DNA of 37,341 bases, taken from the NCBI RefSeq assembly GCF_003011895.2, contig NZ_PXWF02000255.1:1-37341 (forward strand), written 5' to 3'. Of the stretch, positions 21,726-30,013 are shown in pieces. The notes below the pieces were generated by a model. That model was given only the letters and a program-made list of their open reading frames with translations, was not told the origin of the DNA and did not search any database. The position numbers and the translations under genes are program-made. Positions within the stretch are counted from its first letter, which is position 1. Each line of letters opens with the position of its first letter. This DNA comes from Massilia glaciei (lineage in GTDB: Bacteria > Pseudomonadota > Gammaproteobacteria > Burkholderiales > Burkholderiaceae_D).

Positions 21726-24542
21726 TTACTTAAACGAGTAATCGGCGCTGACCTGGAAATAACGGCCCATCGCATTGTGCAACGGACGGTAGTAACCGGC
21801 CCCGTCGAACGGGGTGAACGGCGGCTTGCGGTCGAACGCGTTCTGGATCGCCGCGCTCAGCTTCAGGTCCTTCATGCCCAGCAGGCCGGAATAGCTGCCG
21901 CCGAGGTTGAAGGTGGTGAACGACGGGATGTCGCCGCACAGCGCAGGGAAGCCTTGGATTTCGAACGTGCAAGTGGTGGTGAAGTCGTCTTTCGCCGACA
22001 TCTTGCCCACCATCGCCGCGTCGGCCGACAACTGCCAGTTCGCCTTTTTCCATACCACGCCCAGGTTCGCCTGGTACTTCGGCGTGCCGCGTGTGCCCGC
22101 GTACTCGATCTGCAGGTCGTCCGGGGACGGAGCGTTGCGGTACGAGCGGGTGTACATCACAGACAGCTTCGGCTCGACACGGCCCCACGCGCCCAGATTG
22201 AACTTGCCCTTGAGGTCGATGTCGACGCCGCGGATGTCGGTGACCGCCACGTTGGTCAACAAGGACTTTATGTTGGTGATCTCACCGGCGGTGGCGCCGG
22301 CGGCGGCGTCGGCCGGGGTCAGCGCGGCGCGGGTGATCTGGACCGCCGGGTCGTTGGCGTAGCGGGCCGGATTGTTGAGCACGTTCGAGAGCGAGTAGGT
22401 GCCGATCTCGTCGATGCGGGTGATGCGCCATGCGTCGGCCGTGGCCAGCAGCCAGTTGGCGGGCTCCCATACCATGCCGAGGGTCTGGCTCTTGGCCGTC
22501 TCGGGTCCGAGATTGGCGTTGGCGCCGCTTTGGTACGGGCTCTGGTCGGAGCAGCCGAGCGTGAACTTGGCGTTGCAACGCTCGGGATCGCGGAAGCCGA
22601 TGAAGGCATTGCGCACGTCGGTCGAGTTTTCCACCAGCGTCGGCGCGCGGAAGCCTTCGGCGTAGGTGCCGCGGAACATCAGCTTTGGCGTCGCGTCCCA
22701 CTTCAGACCAAGTTTCGGCGTGGTCGAATTGCCGTAGTCCGAGTAACGGTCGAAACGGGCGGCCAGGCTCGCCTCGACGTTCTTGATCACGGGGATGTTC
22801 AGCTCGCCGAACATCGACGCCACACGGCGGTCGTTGCTAAAGCCCGGTGGCGACTGGGCCGTGTGGTACAGCTGGCCGGCGACGCTGAGCGGATCCGGAT
22901 TGGTCGACAGCGATTCGCGGCGGAACTCGATGCCGGCGGCGAAGCTCATCGGGCCGGCCGGCAGCGCGAACAGCTCGCCGGACAGCTTGCCGTCGATTTG
23001 CTGGACGCCCGACTTGAAGCCCGATGCCGAATTGGTCAGGATCTTGGCGAGCAGCGCCTCGTTGCCGGCGCTGTTGCCAAAGATAAAGGAGCCGTCATGG
23101 TAGGCGTCGACGAATGGCTTCAACAGCAGGCCGCTCGAGCGCGCCGACTTCACTTCGCTCGAGGTCGACAGGAAACCCGACTCCCAGTCGAACTTGCCAA
23201 CCGTGCCCTTGATGGCGACCAGGAAGCGGTTGAAATCGGTGACGTTCCTCTGGCCCTGGCCGGGGAAGTCGTTGAGCGAGGCGCGCACGCGCACGGTGCC
23301 GTTGCCGCCGATCAGGTTGGTGTTGAGCGTGCCGTCGGGGTTTTTCAGTTCGGCCGGAAATTGCGGATGGCTAAGTGGCAGCGCCCCGGTCGGCTGGCCG
23401 ACTTGGCCGGCGACCCAGTGCGGCGTGCCGGAACTGGTCGACTTGTTGCGGTGAAGCATGCCCTCGACCCATGCGGTCGTGGTCGCGTTGATGGCCCAGG
23501 TCGCGCGGGTGGTCAGGCCGATGCGGTCGGTCTTGCCGGCGTTGGCGAGGTTGCTGTCCTGGATGTCGTCGTAGACGCAGACGGTGCCCTGGGAGCCGGC
23601 CGACAGGAGGCGCGAGGCGGGGACCAGGCGGTCGGGGCGGCACTCGCCGAGCGACTTGGCCTTGAAGGTGTTGGTCGCCTTGTCGGTCCAGTACAGATTG
23701 CCCGGGAAGGTGTACAGATTGCGGTTATCGCGGTAGCCGTAGTCGGTCCAGTTCTGGGTGCCGAGGTAGCCTTCGCGGTTGCGCAGGTACATCGGATCGC
23801 GCGAACGCACGTCGAGCGTGGCGTAGACGTTGAATTTGTTGGCGACGAGGTCGCCGAAGCCGCCGCTGATGGTCGCGCGTTGCTGGCGGCCGTCGTGCTT
23901 GCCCGATTCGCCGAGCGAGCCGCTCAGTTCGAGGCCTTCGAAGTTTTCGCGCAGGATGATGTTGACCACGCCTGCCATCGCCTCGGAACCGTAGATGGCC
24001 GATGCGCCGTCCTTCAGGATCTCGATGCGCTCGACCGCGCCGATGGGCACCGAGTTCAAGTCGACGAAGGTGGTTTGGAATTCAGGCTGTGCGTACGGCG
24101 CCAGGCGGCGGCCGTTAATCAGCATCAGGGTTGCTTGGCTTCCGATGCCGCGAAGGTTCAGGCCGGACGCGCCCGCCGAAAAACCACCGGTGCGGGTATC
24201 GTCGACACCACCGACGTTCGAGGAAATCGTGCGCAGCACTTCGGTCAGCGAGGTGGCGCCGCCGCGGACGAGTTCGTCGCGGGTGATGATCTGGACCGGC
24301 GAGGCCGTTTCGATGTTGATGCGGCGGATGTTCGAACCCGTGACGAACACTTTCTGGATGCCGTTGTCGGCGGTCGCGGCGGCTTTGGCTGCGGCGGCTG
24401 CGGCGGCGGCGCGCTCTTGCTCAACTGACAAAGGCGCTTTTGGCGCTTCTTGTGCTTGCGCGTAAGACAGAATGCCCGATCCAGCCAACAGACCCAGCGC
24501 CAGACGTACGGAAACGACGCCCAATTTTTGCTTAAAAATCAT
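21726..24542 (-). CDS. TonB-dependent outer-membrane receptor
   Basis: 938 residues. ATG 24542 has GGGGA about eight bases upstream. The signal peptide ends near residue 30 (YAQAQE). An unusual poly-Ala/Lys tract (RAAAAAAAAKAAA, about 44-56) precedes the TonB-box-like 'IQKVFVTGSNIRR'. The plug domain follows ('SPVQIITRDELVRGGATSLT', 'GLNLRGIGSQATLMLINGRR', 'VERIEILKDGASAIYGSEAM'), then a long beta-barrel with typical aromatic strand ends and a C-terminus YFQVSADYSFK. The barrel is of the large type seen in Oxalobacteraceae and Xanthomonadales for peptide or glycan uptake; the ligand is not readable. Next to an exported S9 peptidase, peptide import is a reasonable guess. The last residue is Lys rather than the classical Phe. 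Confidence 0.93.
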   Translation of the reverse strand: MIFKQKLGVVSVRLALGLLAGSGILSYAQAQEAPKAPLSVEQERAAAAAAAAKAAATADNGIQKVFVTGSNIRRINIETASPVQIITRDELVRGGATSLTEVLRTISSNVGGVDDTRTGGFSAGASGLNLRGIGSQATLMLINGRRLAPYAQPEFQTTFVDLNSVPIGAVERIEILKDGASAIYGSEAMAGVVNIILRENFEGLELSGSLGESGKHDGRQQRATISGGFGDLVANKFNVYATLDVRSRDPMYLRNREGYLGTQNWTDYGYRDNRNLYTFPGNLYWTDKATNTFKAKSLGECRPDRLVPASRLLSAGSQGTVCVYDDIQDSNLANAGKTDRIGLTTRATWAINATTTAWVEGMLHRNKSTSSGTPHWVAGQVGQPTGALPLSHPQFPAELKNPDGTLNTNLIGGNGTVRVRASLNDFPGQGQRNVTDFNRFLVAIKGTVGKFDWESGFLSTSSEVKSARSSGLLLKPFVDAYHDGSFIFGNSAGNEALLAKILTNSASGFKSGVQQIDGKLSGELFALPAGPMSFAAGIEFRRESLSTNPDPLSVAGQLYHTAQSPPGFSNDRRVASMFGELNIPVIKNVEASLAARFDRYSDYGNSTTPKLGLKWDATPKLMFRGTYAEGFRAPTLVENSTDVRNAFIGFRDPERCNAKFTLGCSDQSPYQSGANANLGPETAKSQTLGMVWEPANWLLATADAWRITRIDEIGTYSLSNVLNNPARYANDPAVQITRAALTPADAAAGATAGEITNIKSLLTNVAVTDIRGVDIDLKGKFNLGAWGRVEPKLSVMYTRSYRNAPSPDDLQIEYAGTRGTPKYQANLGVVWKKANWQLSADAAMVGKMSAKDDFTTTCTFEIQGFPALCGDIPSFTTFNLGGSYSGLLGMKDLKLSAAIQNAFDRKPPFTPFDGAGYYRPLHNAMGRYFQVSADYSFK

Positions 24543-25089
24543 TTTTTAATCCCCGATAATTGTAGACTTGCGGTAAAGTCTTGTGCCATTGGTAACTTTC
24601 TTAAAGCCACCTTGCTATATTTGTATTTGTTGTTATGCCTTCGACCGGTCACGGGTTGCGACAGATCAAAAGAAACGCCAACAGCGAGCGAATATACAGC
24701 GAGCCAATTGCCTGATGTACTTATATCGCGCTTGCTGTTGTTTTCGAGCGACTTTACACGTCACAATAATTGTTTTTCTACATCGAAATTTTCTGTGCGC
24801 AAAATTAATTTCCGTTGAGAAATTGCTCATTGCCCTGCCATAGATGGCAACTTTTCCAGTCTGCAGCGCGGCGTGTCCGCCCGCCGGCTTGGGCGGTTGC
24901 AGCGCGGGGCGCCGGCCTGGCCGAAGGCATGCAGGCCCGGCTGATCCGGCAGCGCAATGCGAAGGATTGCGTGTATGCCGGCACACTTCGCCGCAAGAGA
25001 ACAAGGCGCCCCTTCCCCAAACAAGCAAACAATCTTGCCGCCCGCGCTGGCGCTGGTGTCAGCGCGCGGCCGGCGTTCGGAGAGTCGGA
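24543..25089. other. 547-bp region: AT-rich TonB-receptor upstream part, then GC-rich decayed sequence
   Basis: 24543-24835 is strikingly AT-rich against the rest of the window (TATATTTGTATTTG, AAAATTAATTTCC and similar) and holds no gene; it is the likely promoter and leader area of the TonB receptor gene. From about 24860 the base composition switches sharply to GC-rich and contains the decayed fragment B listed separately, running up to the GNAT gene. Confidence 0.55.
24888..25060 (+). pseudogene. Decayed gene fragment, copy B, related to 17089-17334
   Basis: In the frame through 24909-24979 the sequence reads GLAEGMQARLIRQRN then AKDCVYAG; copy A reads GPAEGMPA(stop)LTRQHN then VKAFLYAL in the matching position. 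After that, PFPKQ (about 25011-25025) parallels PVPKQ in copy A, but the spacing differs by a few bases. There is no convincing start codon or ribosome site and the C-terminal part diverges into low-complexity Ala/Arg, so I read it as a remnant. Family unknown. Confidence 0.35.
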
Positions 25090-25764
25090 ATGAATCAAGT
25101 TGCAGGCCTGGATAACCCGATATGGACGGCGCTCACGAGCGTGCAGGCGCCGTTGGCCGAAACCTTCGGCGCGTTAAAGCGTTTTACACCGGCGGTCGCG
25201 CCGTTTTGCGCGGTCAGGCACGCGGGCGATAGCGTCGCGGGGGCCGATGGCGTGCGTGCGGGCGAGACCGTGTATTTCGTCGGCGCCTTTCCGGCGCTAC
25301 CAGACAACTGGACCGTGGTGCAGGAGGCCGCGATTTTGCAGATGGTGTATGGCGGCGAAGCATATGCGCCGGTCGGCGGGGGCGCGATGCGGGTGCTCGA
25401 TGAGGGCGATTTTCCGGACGTCCTCGCGCTGACCGGCCTTGTGTATCCGGAGTATTTCCGGCCCCGCACGGCGAGCCTGGGCAACTACATCGGCATCCAC
25501 GACGGCGGCAAACTGGTGGCCATGGCCGGACAGCGTTTCAAGCCGCAGGGTTACCGCGAGATCAGCGCGGTCTGCACGCATCCCGGCTATGCGGGGCGCG
25601 GCTACGGGCGGCAACTGATCGGCCGCCAGGTGCGCGATATTGCCGCCGAAGGCGCGATCCCGTTCCTGCATGTGGGCGAGGCCAACCCGAAGGCGCGCGC
25701 GCTGTACGAAAAGCTCGGTTTCGTCATGCGCATACGGATTCCGTTTTTAAAGCTGGTCACCTGA
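25090..25764 (+). CDS. GNAT family N-acetyltransferase
   Basis: 224 residues. ATG 25090 has GGAGAG at 25079-25084. Residues about 1-90 form an N-terminal region found in FR47-like GNATs ('TVYFVGAFPALPDNWTVVQ'). The acetyltransferase fold follows, with motif A 'AVCTHPGYAGRGYGRQLIG' (the acetyl-CoA pyrophosphate loop, Gly-x-Gly-x-Gly pattern at about 171-176) and motif B 'PFLHVGEANPKARALYEKLGF'. It would transfer an acetyl group from acetyl-CoA to an amine of an unknown small molecule or peptide; cytosolic. It is convergent with the oligopeptide ABC genes and probably transcribed alone. Confidence 0.9.
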   Translation: MNQVAGLDNPIWTALTSVQAPLAETFGALKRFTPAVAPFCAVRHAGDSVAGADGVRAGETVYFVGAFPALPDNWTVVQEAAILQMVYGGEAYAPVGGGAMRVLDEGDFPDVLALTGLVYPEYFRPRTASLGNYIGIHDGGKLVAMAGQRFKPQGYREISAVCTHPGYAGRGYGRQLIGRQVRDIAAEGAIPFLHVGEANPKARALYEKLGFVMRIRIPFLKLVT

Positions 25765-25840
25765 CGGGGTTGCTTTTCACGAGGGCGATGTGGGTTTGGT
25801 TCTCGCGTTGCTGTCTTTGCGATCCATGCAGGGTCCCTTG

Positions 25841-26860
25841 TCACACGTCCAGGTGGCAGGCCGAAAAATGGCCCGGCGCGTGCTCCACCAGCGCCGGCGC
25901 CTCGGTCGCGCAGCGCGCCATCGCGTGCGGGCAGCGCGGATGGAAATGGCAGCCCGACGGCGGGTTCAGCGGCGACGGAATCTCGCCGCGCACCGCGATG
26001 AACGCCGTCTTCTTGACCTCCAGCCTGGGCGCCGACGCCAGCAATGCCTGCGTGTACGGATGGCGCGCGTGCCCGAACAACTCCTCGGTCGGCGCCGACT
26101 CCACCACCCGCCCCAGATACATGATCACCACCCGGTCCGACACATGGCGCACCGCGCCCAGGTCGTGGCTGATGAACAGGTAGGTCAGATCGAGTTCGGC
26201 GCGCAGCTGCATGAACAGGTTCAGCACCTGCGCCTGGATCGAGACGTCGAGCGCGGCCACCGCCTCGTCGCACACGAGCAGCTCCGGCCGCACCGCGAGC
26301 GCGCGCGCGATGCCCACGCGGGCCCGCTGGCCGCCCGAAAACTGGTGAGCAAAGCGCTGCATCAGCGCCGGGTCGAGGCCCACCCGGTCGAGCATGCGGG
26401 CCACGTACTCGCGCTTGCCGGACGCCGCGACCATGCCGTGCACCACCGGCGCCTCGCCGACGATGTCGAGCACCCGCAGGCGCGGGTTGAGCGAGGCGTA
26501 CGGGTCCTGGAAGATCATCTGGATCGGCAACTGGCGCACGCGCTGCTCCGACGCGCCAAGCGTATCGAGCCGCTCGCCGCGCCACCAGCGCGAGCCTTCG
26601 GTCAGCGAATGCAGGCCGACGGCCATTCGCGCCAGGGTCGATTTGCCGCAGCCCGATTCGCCGACCAGGCCGACCACCTCGCCACGCCCGATCGACAGCG
26701 AGACCCGGTCGACCGCATGGACCACCTGCGGCCCGATCTTGCTGCCGAAACCGCGGGCGATCTTGCCGGCCAGGTCGAGCGGTTCGACAAAGCGCTTGCT
26801 GACGTCGCGCAGTTCGAGCAAGGGCGCGCCGGGCGCGGGAGGTGGGTTCAGCTGGGTCAT
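25841..26860 (-). CDS. dppF: Peptide ABC transporter ATP-binding protein, DppF/OppF type
   Basis: 339 residues. ATG 26860 overlaps the stop of the upstream ATPase gene. Walker A 'GLVGESGCGKSTLARM', Q-loop 'IFQDPYASLNPR', signature 'FSGGQRARVGIARAL', Walker B 'LLVCDEAVAALDVS' (Ala-Val-Ala-Ala where Pro-Val-Ser-Ala is usual), H-loop 'LFISHDLGAVRHVSD'. The C-terminal extension has the oligopeptide-transporter Cys pattern (GCHFHPRCPHAMARC). It normally pairs with DppD to power import of di- or oligopeptides. Here the partner permeases are missing from the locus, so its job is uncertain: it may serve permeases encoded elsewhere or be on the way to loss. Confidence 0.92.
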   Translation of the reverse strand: MTQLNPPPAPGAPLLELRDVSKRFVEPLDLAGKIARGFGSKIGPQVVHAVDRVSLSIGRGEVVGLVGESGCGKSTLARMAVGLHSLTEGSRWWRGERLDTLGASEQRVRQLPIQMIFQDPYASLNPRLRVLDIVGEAPVVHGMVAASGKREYVARMLDRVGLDPALMQRFAHQFSGGQRARVGIARALAVRPELLVCDEAVAALDVSIQAQVLNLFMQLRAELDLTYLFISHDLGAVRHVSDRVVIMYLGRVVESAPTEELFGHARHPYTQALLASAPRLEVKKTAFIAVRGEIPSPLNPPSGCHFHPRCPHAMARCATEAPALVEHAPGHFSACHLDV

Positions 26861-27828
26861 GGCGCCTCCGGGGCGAGCGGGTTGAAGCAGCGCAGCGTGC
26901 GACCGCCCTCGGCTAGCAAAGGTGGCGCGACGGCGCAGATGTCGGTGGCGCCGCCGCAGCGCGCGCGGAAGGCGCAGCCAGGCCCCAGGTTGAGCAGCGA
27001 CGGCGTCATGCCGGCGATCTGGCGCAGCGGCTCGCCGCGCACATTGCGCGACGGCGCCGAGGCGATCAGGCCGTGGGTGTAGTGGTGGCGCGGCTGCCCG
27101 AGCACCTGTTCGGTGGTGCCGCTCTCGACGATCCGGCCCGCGTACATCACGGATACGGTGTCGGCCAGACCGGCGACGACCGACAGGTCGTGCGTGATCC
27201 AGATCAGGGCGGTGCCCGACTCGCGGCACAGCTTTTGCATCTCGTACAGGATCTGGCCCTGGATGGTGACGTCGAGCGCGGTGGTCGGCTCGTCGCAGAT
27301 GATCAGGTCGGGCGCGTTGAGCAGCGCGATCGCGATCGCCACGCGCTGGCGCATGCCGCCCGAGAACTGGTGCGGGTAGGCCAGCAGGCGTTCGTCGGGC
27401 GCGGCGATGCCGACCCGCACCAGCGCCGCGCGCGCCATGTCGCGCGCGTCGCCCTTGCTCACCGGGCGGTGCGCGCGCACCGTTTCGATCATCTGGGTGT
27501 CGATCCGCAGCACCGGATTGAGCGTCATCATCGGGTCCTGGAAGATCATCGCGATGCGGTTGCCGCGCAGCTGGCGCAGCGGCTCGGGCGCCAGGCCGAC
27601 CAGCTCGCGCCCCTTGAACAGCACGCTGCCGCCGACCACCTTGCCGGGCGGGTCGATCAGGCCCATGATCGAATAACCGGTCATCGATTTGCCCGAGCCT
27701 GACTCGCCGACCAGGCCCATGATCTGCCCCGGGCGCACCTCGAACGAGACGTCGTCGACCGCCTTGACGGTGCCGCCGCGGGTGGCGAATTCGGTACGCA
27801 GGCCTTTAACCTGCAGCAGCGTGCTCAT
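26857..27828 (-). CDS. dppD: Peptide ABC transporter ATP-binding protein, DppD/OppD type
   Basis: 323 residues from ATG 27828, overlapping the stop of the chimeric gene upstream (ATGA). Walker A 'GLVGESGSGKSMTGYSI', Q-loop 'IFQDPMMTLNPVLR', signature 'FSGGMRQRVAIAIALL', Walker B 'LIICDEPTTALDVT', H-loop 'LIWITHDLSVVAGLAD'. The C-terminal Cys-containing tail (GPGCAFRARCGGATDIC) is typical of the oligopeptide group. All ATPase motifs are intact, so no decay is visible in this gene itself. Coupling to dppF downstream is retained. Confidence 0.93.
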   Translation of the reverse strand: MSTLLQVKGLRTEFATRGGTVKAVDDVSFEVRPGQIMGLVGESGSGKSMTGYSIMGLIDPPGKVVGGSVLFKGRELVGLAPEPLRQLRGNRIAMIFQDPMMTLNPVLRIDTQMIETVRAHRPVSKGDARDMARAALVRVGIAAPDERLLAYPHQFSGGMRQRVAIAIALLNAPDLIICDEPTTALDVTIQGQILYEMQKLCRESGTALIWITHDLSVVAGLADTVSVMYAGRIVESGTTEQVLGQPRHHYTHGLIASAPSRNVRGEPLRQIAGMTPSLLNLGPGCAFRARCGGATDICAVAPPLLAEGGRTLRCFNPLAPEAP

Positions 27829-28091
27829 TGGGTCTGCAAGCGTGGGTTGATCACGTCGCCCAGCTGGGAGCCGACCACATTGATGGTCACCACGATGAAC
27901 AGCAGCGACAGGCCCGGGAAAAAACTGATCCAGTACTGGCCCGACATCAGGTACTCGAGGATCGCGGCGTAGAAGCGGGGGGCGAGCGAGGTCGGCGCAC
28001 CGCTGATGGCCACTTTGAAATCCTGCGCAAGTGTAAGCGGGCTGACCACGGCCAAGCCGAGCGCGAGGGCGCGGAGCGATTGCAGTTTCAA
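27825..28091 (-). pseudogene. Chimeric remnant: start of a peptide-binding protein fused to the end of a DppC-type permease
   Basis: 88 codons from TTG 28091 (AAGG upstream). Residues 1 to about 38 look like the beginning of an ABC peptide-binding protein: a signal peptide (KLQSLRALALGLAVVSPLTLA) followed by QDFKVAISGAPTSLAP. Residues from about 39 on look like the end of a permease: FYAAILEYLMSGQYW, ISFFPGLSLLFIVVTINVVG and a last 'LGDVINPRL'. In a normal dppABCDF operon these parts are separated by most of dppA, all of dppB and most of dppC, about 3 kb. One in-frame deletion explains the structure. The junction is near PRFYA, where both parents plausibly had similar residues. The overlap with dppD (ATGA) is preserved, as expected for a former dppC. 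Confidence 0.8.
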
Positions 28092-28122
28092 GGGCGACCT
28101 TGGTGAATGGAGACGGAGTTGA

Positions 28123-28150
28123 AGTATAGCTAATTACTTCTCATGCCAAA
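28123..28150 (-). promoter_or_regulatory. Candidate promoter of the residual peptide-transporter operon
   Basis: Minus strand: -35 TTTGGC (28150-28145), a 16-base spacer, -10 TATACT (28128-28123). The TTG start at 28091 follows 32 bases later. If active, the two ATPase genes are still transcribed despite the deletion. Confidence 0.45.
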
Positions 28151-28473
28151 GCCATTTATCCTTGCTTTAAGCTTGGTCGAGGTTGTCTTCTCGAGGCGCA
28201 ATTCGGGGACTTTGGCGCCGCCTTCTCCCTCAACAAAAAACACTTAATTTCCCTGTTGCCACTAAGGGTGACGCGCGTCGCATGGACAAAACACGCGGCA
28301 GTTATTTGTCGATTAATTAATTGTGAAAAAAATCTTGAACTTGGGAAGCAAGCTGCCAGTTGTGTTAGCCAGGTCACATTAAACGCCGGTGGCGGCAGGT
28401 ATAAACAAGGAGAAGCAGCAAACATTCAACACCATATTTATCAAAAATACTTCTCCTCGGGACCCGCTAGATC
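28151..28473. other. Intergenic region upstream of the sigma factor gene
   Basis: AT-rich (TTGTCGATTAATTAATTGTG), with no credible gene. Close to the sigma gene, GGAGAAG (about 28411) and CTTCTCC (about 28451) form a 7-base inverted repeat spaced about 34 bases apart; it could form a leader hairpin. I could not identify a convincing promoter. Confidence 0.4.
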
Positions 28474-29136
28474 ATGACCACTGTCGCACGCGCCATCCAA
28501 GCAGAGCGCCTGGTTATCCTTCTAAAAGGGATCGGCGAGGGCGATTGCGGCGCCTTTCGCGAACTGTACGCGATGACCGTGGCGCGGCTGCTGCCAAGCG
28601 CATTGCGGATCGTGAAAAACCACACGGTCGCAGACGACGTTTTGCAAGAGAGCTTCATCTCGATCTGGAAAAACGCGCACACCTTCAATAGCGCGATCGC
28701 CTCGCCGATTACCTGGATGACGACCATCGTGCGCAACAAGGCGCTTGATCAACTGCGCGCCAACCAATTCCGCAATCAGTGCATTTCGCTGCAGGACTGC
28801 GACGGCGCCATGATGGACTTGCGCGACACGGGCGCGACGCCATGCGAGTCGCTCGAGGGCGTGCAGGTGCGCCGACTGATGGACGTTGGTTTGGGCACCT
28901 TGGGCAGTTTGCAAAGGACCGCCATCGAAATGGCGTATTTCCAGGATCTGACGCATGCGGAAGTGGCCGACGAAATGGCGCTTCCGCTCGGTACCATCAA
29001 GACCTGGATTCGCCGTGGCTGCGCGCAGATGCGCCAGCAGATCCGGCGCGCCGAGGGCCGGAACGAACAGGTTTCGATTTCAATCGCGCGCAAAAAGTCC
29101 GACCCGATAAAATTCCTGCTCTGCCAGACTAGCTAA
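28474..29136 (+). CDS. ECF-type RNA polymerase sigma factor
   Basis: 220 residues. Sigma region 2 at about 25-95: 'FRELYAMTVARLLPSALRIV', 'ADDVLQESFISIWKNAHTF' and 'SPITWMTTIVRNKALDQLRA'. Region 4 at about 140-195: 'LGSLQRTAIEMAYFQDLTHA' and the helix-turn-helix 'VADEMALPLGTIKTWIRRGC'. The two regions are joined by a short linker, with no region 3, as in ECF sigma factors. It directs RNA polymerase to a stress or envelope regulon. Usually an anti-sigma gene follows in the same direction; here the next gene is convergent, with a 4-base overlap, so no anti-sigma is visible. The C-terminal tail of about 25 residues (SIARKKSDPIKFLLCQTS) is unusual. Ribosome site weak. Confidence 0.9.
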   Translation: MTTVARAIQAERLVILLKGIGEGDCGAFRELYAMTVARLLPSALRIVKNHTVADDVLQESFISIWKNAHTFNSAIASPITWMTTIVRNKALDQLRANQFRNQCISLQDCDGAMMDLRDTGATPCESLEGVQVRRLMDVGLGTLGSLQRTAIEMAYFQDLTHAEVADEMALPLGTIKTWIRRGCAQMRQQIRRAEGRNEQVSISIARKKSDPIKFLLCQTS

Positions 29137-29696
29137 AAGCCCGTATCGTTGGTTTCCGCACAATGCGCGCGCAAGAACTCCAGCGCTCTGCCGACGCGAG
29201 ATGCAAGCGAATAGTCACCGCCATCGATCTCTGAGTTGGTTGAATCTCCCCTGAATTTAAGTATAACGAAAGTTCCGGACGCGGTAACGCGCTCGAGCGT
29301 ACGCCAATGAACGCCTTGCGGATCGCCCACGATGCCGTTCAGTTCCGGTACCGACGACGAAAGCGAATAATACTTCCTTCCCTGCCCGCGGACTGAAACA
29401 GAAATTCTCGTATCGGAGGGGTATTGAAACGTCCAGTTCGAGACACAGGAAACCCTTGCACTGACGTTCACCAAGGTTGGCTTGCCAAGTATCATCATTT
29501 CCGTCTCGGACGAGGATTGAGCTTTCTTCAATTTTTCTTTGACGTAGGCAGGTGAATATACCCTTCCAGGAAGCACCATGTTCAAAAATTGTTGCGCGCT
29601 TGCGATTGTTTGCTTTGACTCCTGGGCGATCGCAGCCGACGAGGCCATCAACAGAAAAGTGGCTGTGGCAATCCCTGCCGCGCATGCATGTTTCAT
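29133..29696 (-). CDS. Exported protein of unknown function
   Basis: 187 residues from ATG 29696, with TAGGA about nine bases upstream. The frame is open to 29894, but a basic, Cys-containing extension is unlikely. The signal peptide runs KHACAAGIATATFLLMASSAAIA, with cleavage before QESKQ. The mature part has a helical start (ASAQQFLNMVLPGRVYSPAY) and then beta-rich segments ('RVSCVSNWTFQYPSDTRI', 'KYYSLSSSVPELNGIVGDPQ', 'TFVILKFRGDSTNSEID'). There are two Cys in the mature part. No family recognised. Its stop overlaps the stop of the ECF sigma gene, a convergent arrangement that could link their expression. GC is lower than in the core genes. Confidence 0.7.
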   Translation of the reverse strand: MKHACAAGIATATFLLMASSAAIAQESKQTIASAQQFLNMVLPGRVYSPAYVKEKLKKAQSSSETEMMILGKPTLVNVSARVSCVSNWTFQYPSDTRISVSVRGQGRKYYSLSSSVPELNGIVGDPQGVHWRTLERVTASGTFVILKFRGDSTNSEIDGGDYSLASRVGRALEFLRAHCAETNDTGF

Positions 29697-30013
29697 TTTC
29701 TCTATCCTAAGAAGCCATATCGACGCCATTTCGCCTGGCGTTTGCGCTGTTTCATATATCCGTTCAAATTTTTTGAAAAATCGGCGAGCTGATCGACGAC
29801 GTTGCAATAGTGCATGATGCCCTGCTATCGATGCTATTCGCTGCGGGGAGTTGCAATATATGCATCGAATGACCATGCCTTGCAAATACTGCATGGAGGT
29901 TCTGTCTCCACTTCCAGAAGATGTAAATTGAGTTTACCACTCATCTTGATGGGTGACAAAACCACCAACGGTTGTTTTACCTATTGACTATCTCGCCAAC
30001 ACGACGGGGCCGT
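29697..30013. other. Upstream region of the exported protein gene, no gene seen
   Basis: About 320 AT-leaning bases (CAAATTTTTTGAAAAATC, GCAATATATGCATCG). I see no reading frame with a ribosome site and no strong hairpin. It presumably holds the promoter of the exported-protein gene. Confidence 0.4.

Noticed and set aside
21777-24428. Plus-strand open frame of 883 codons opposite the TonB receptor
   Set aside because: Same reason: Arg/Ala/Val/Gly-rich antisense sequence with no domain or ribosome site.
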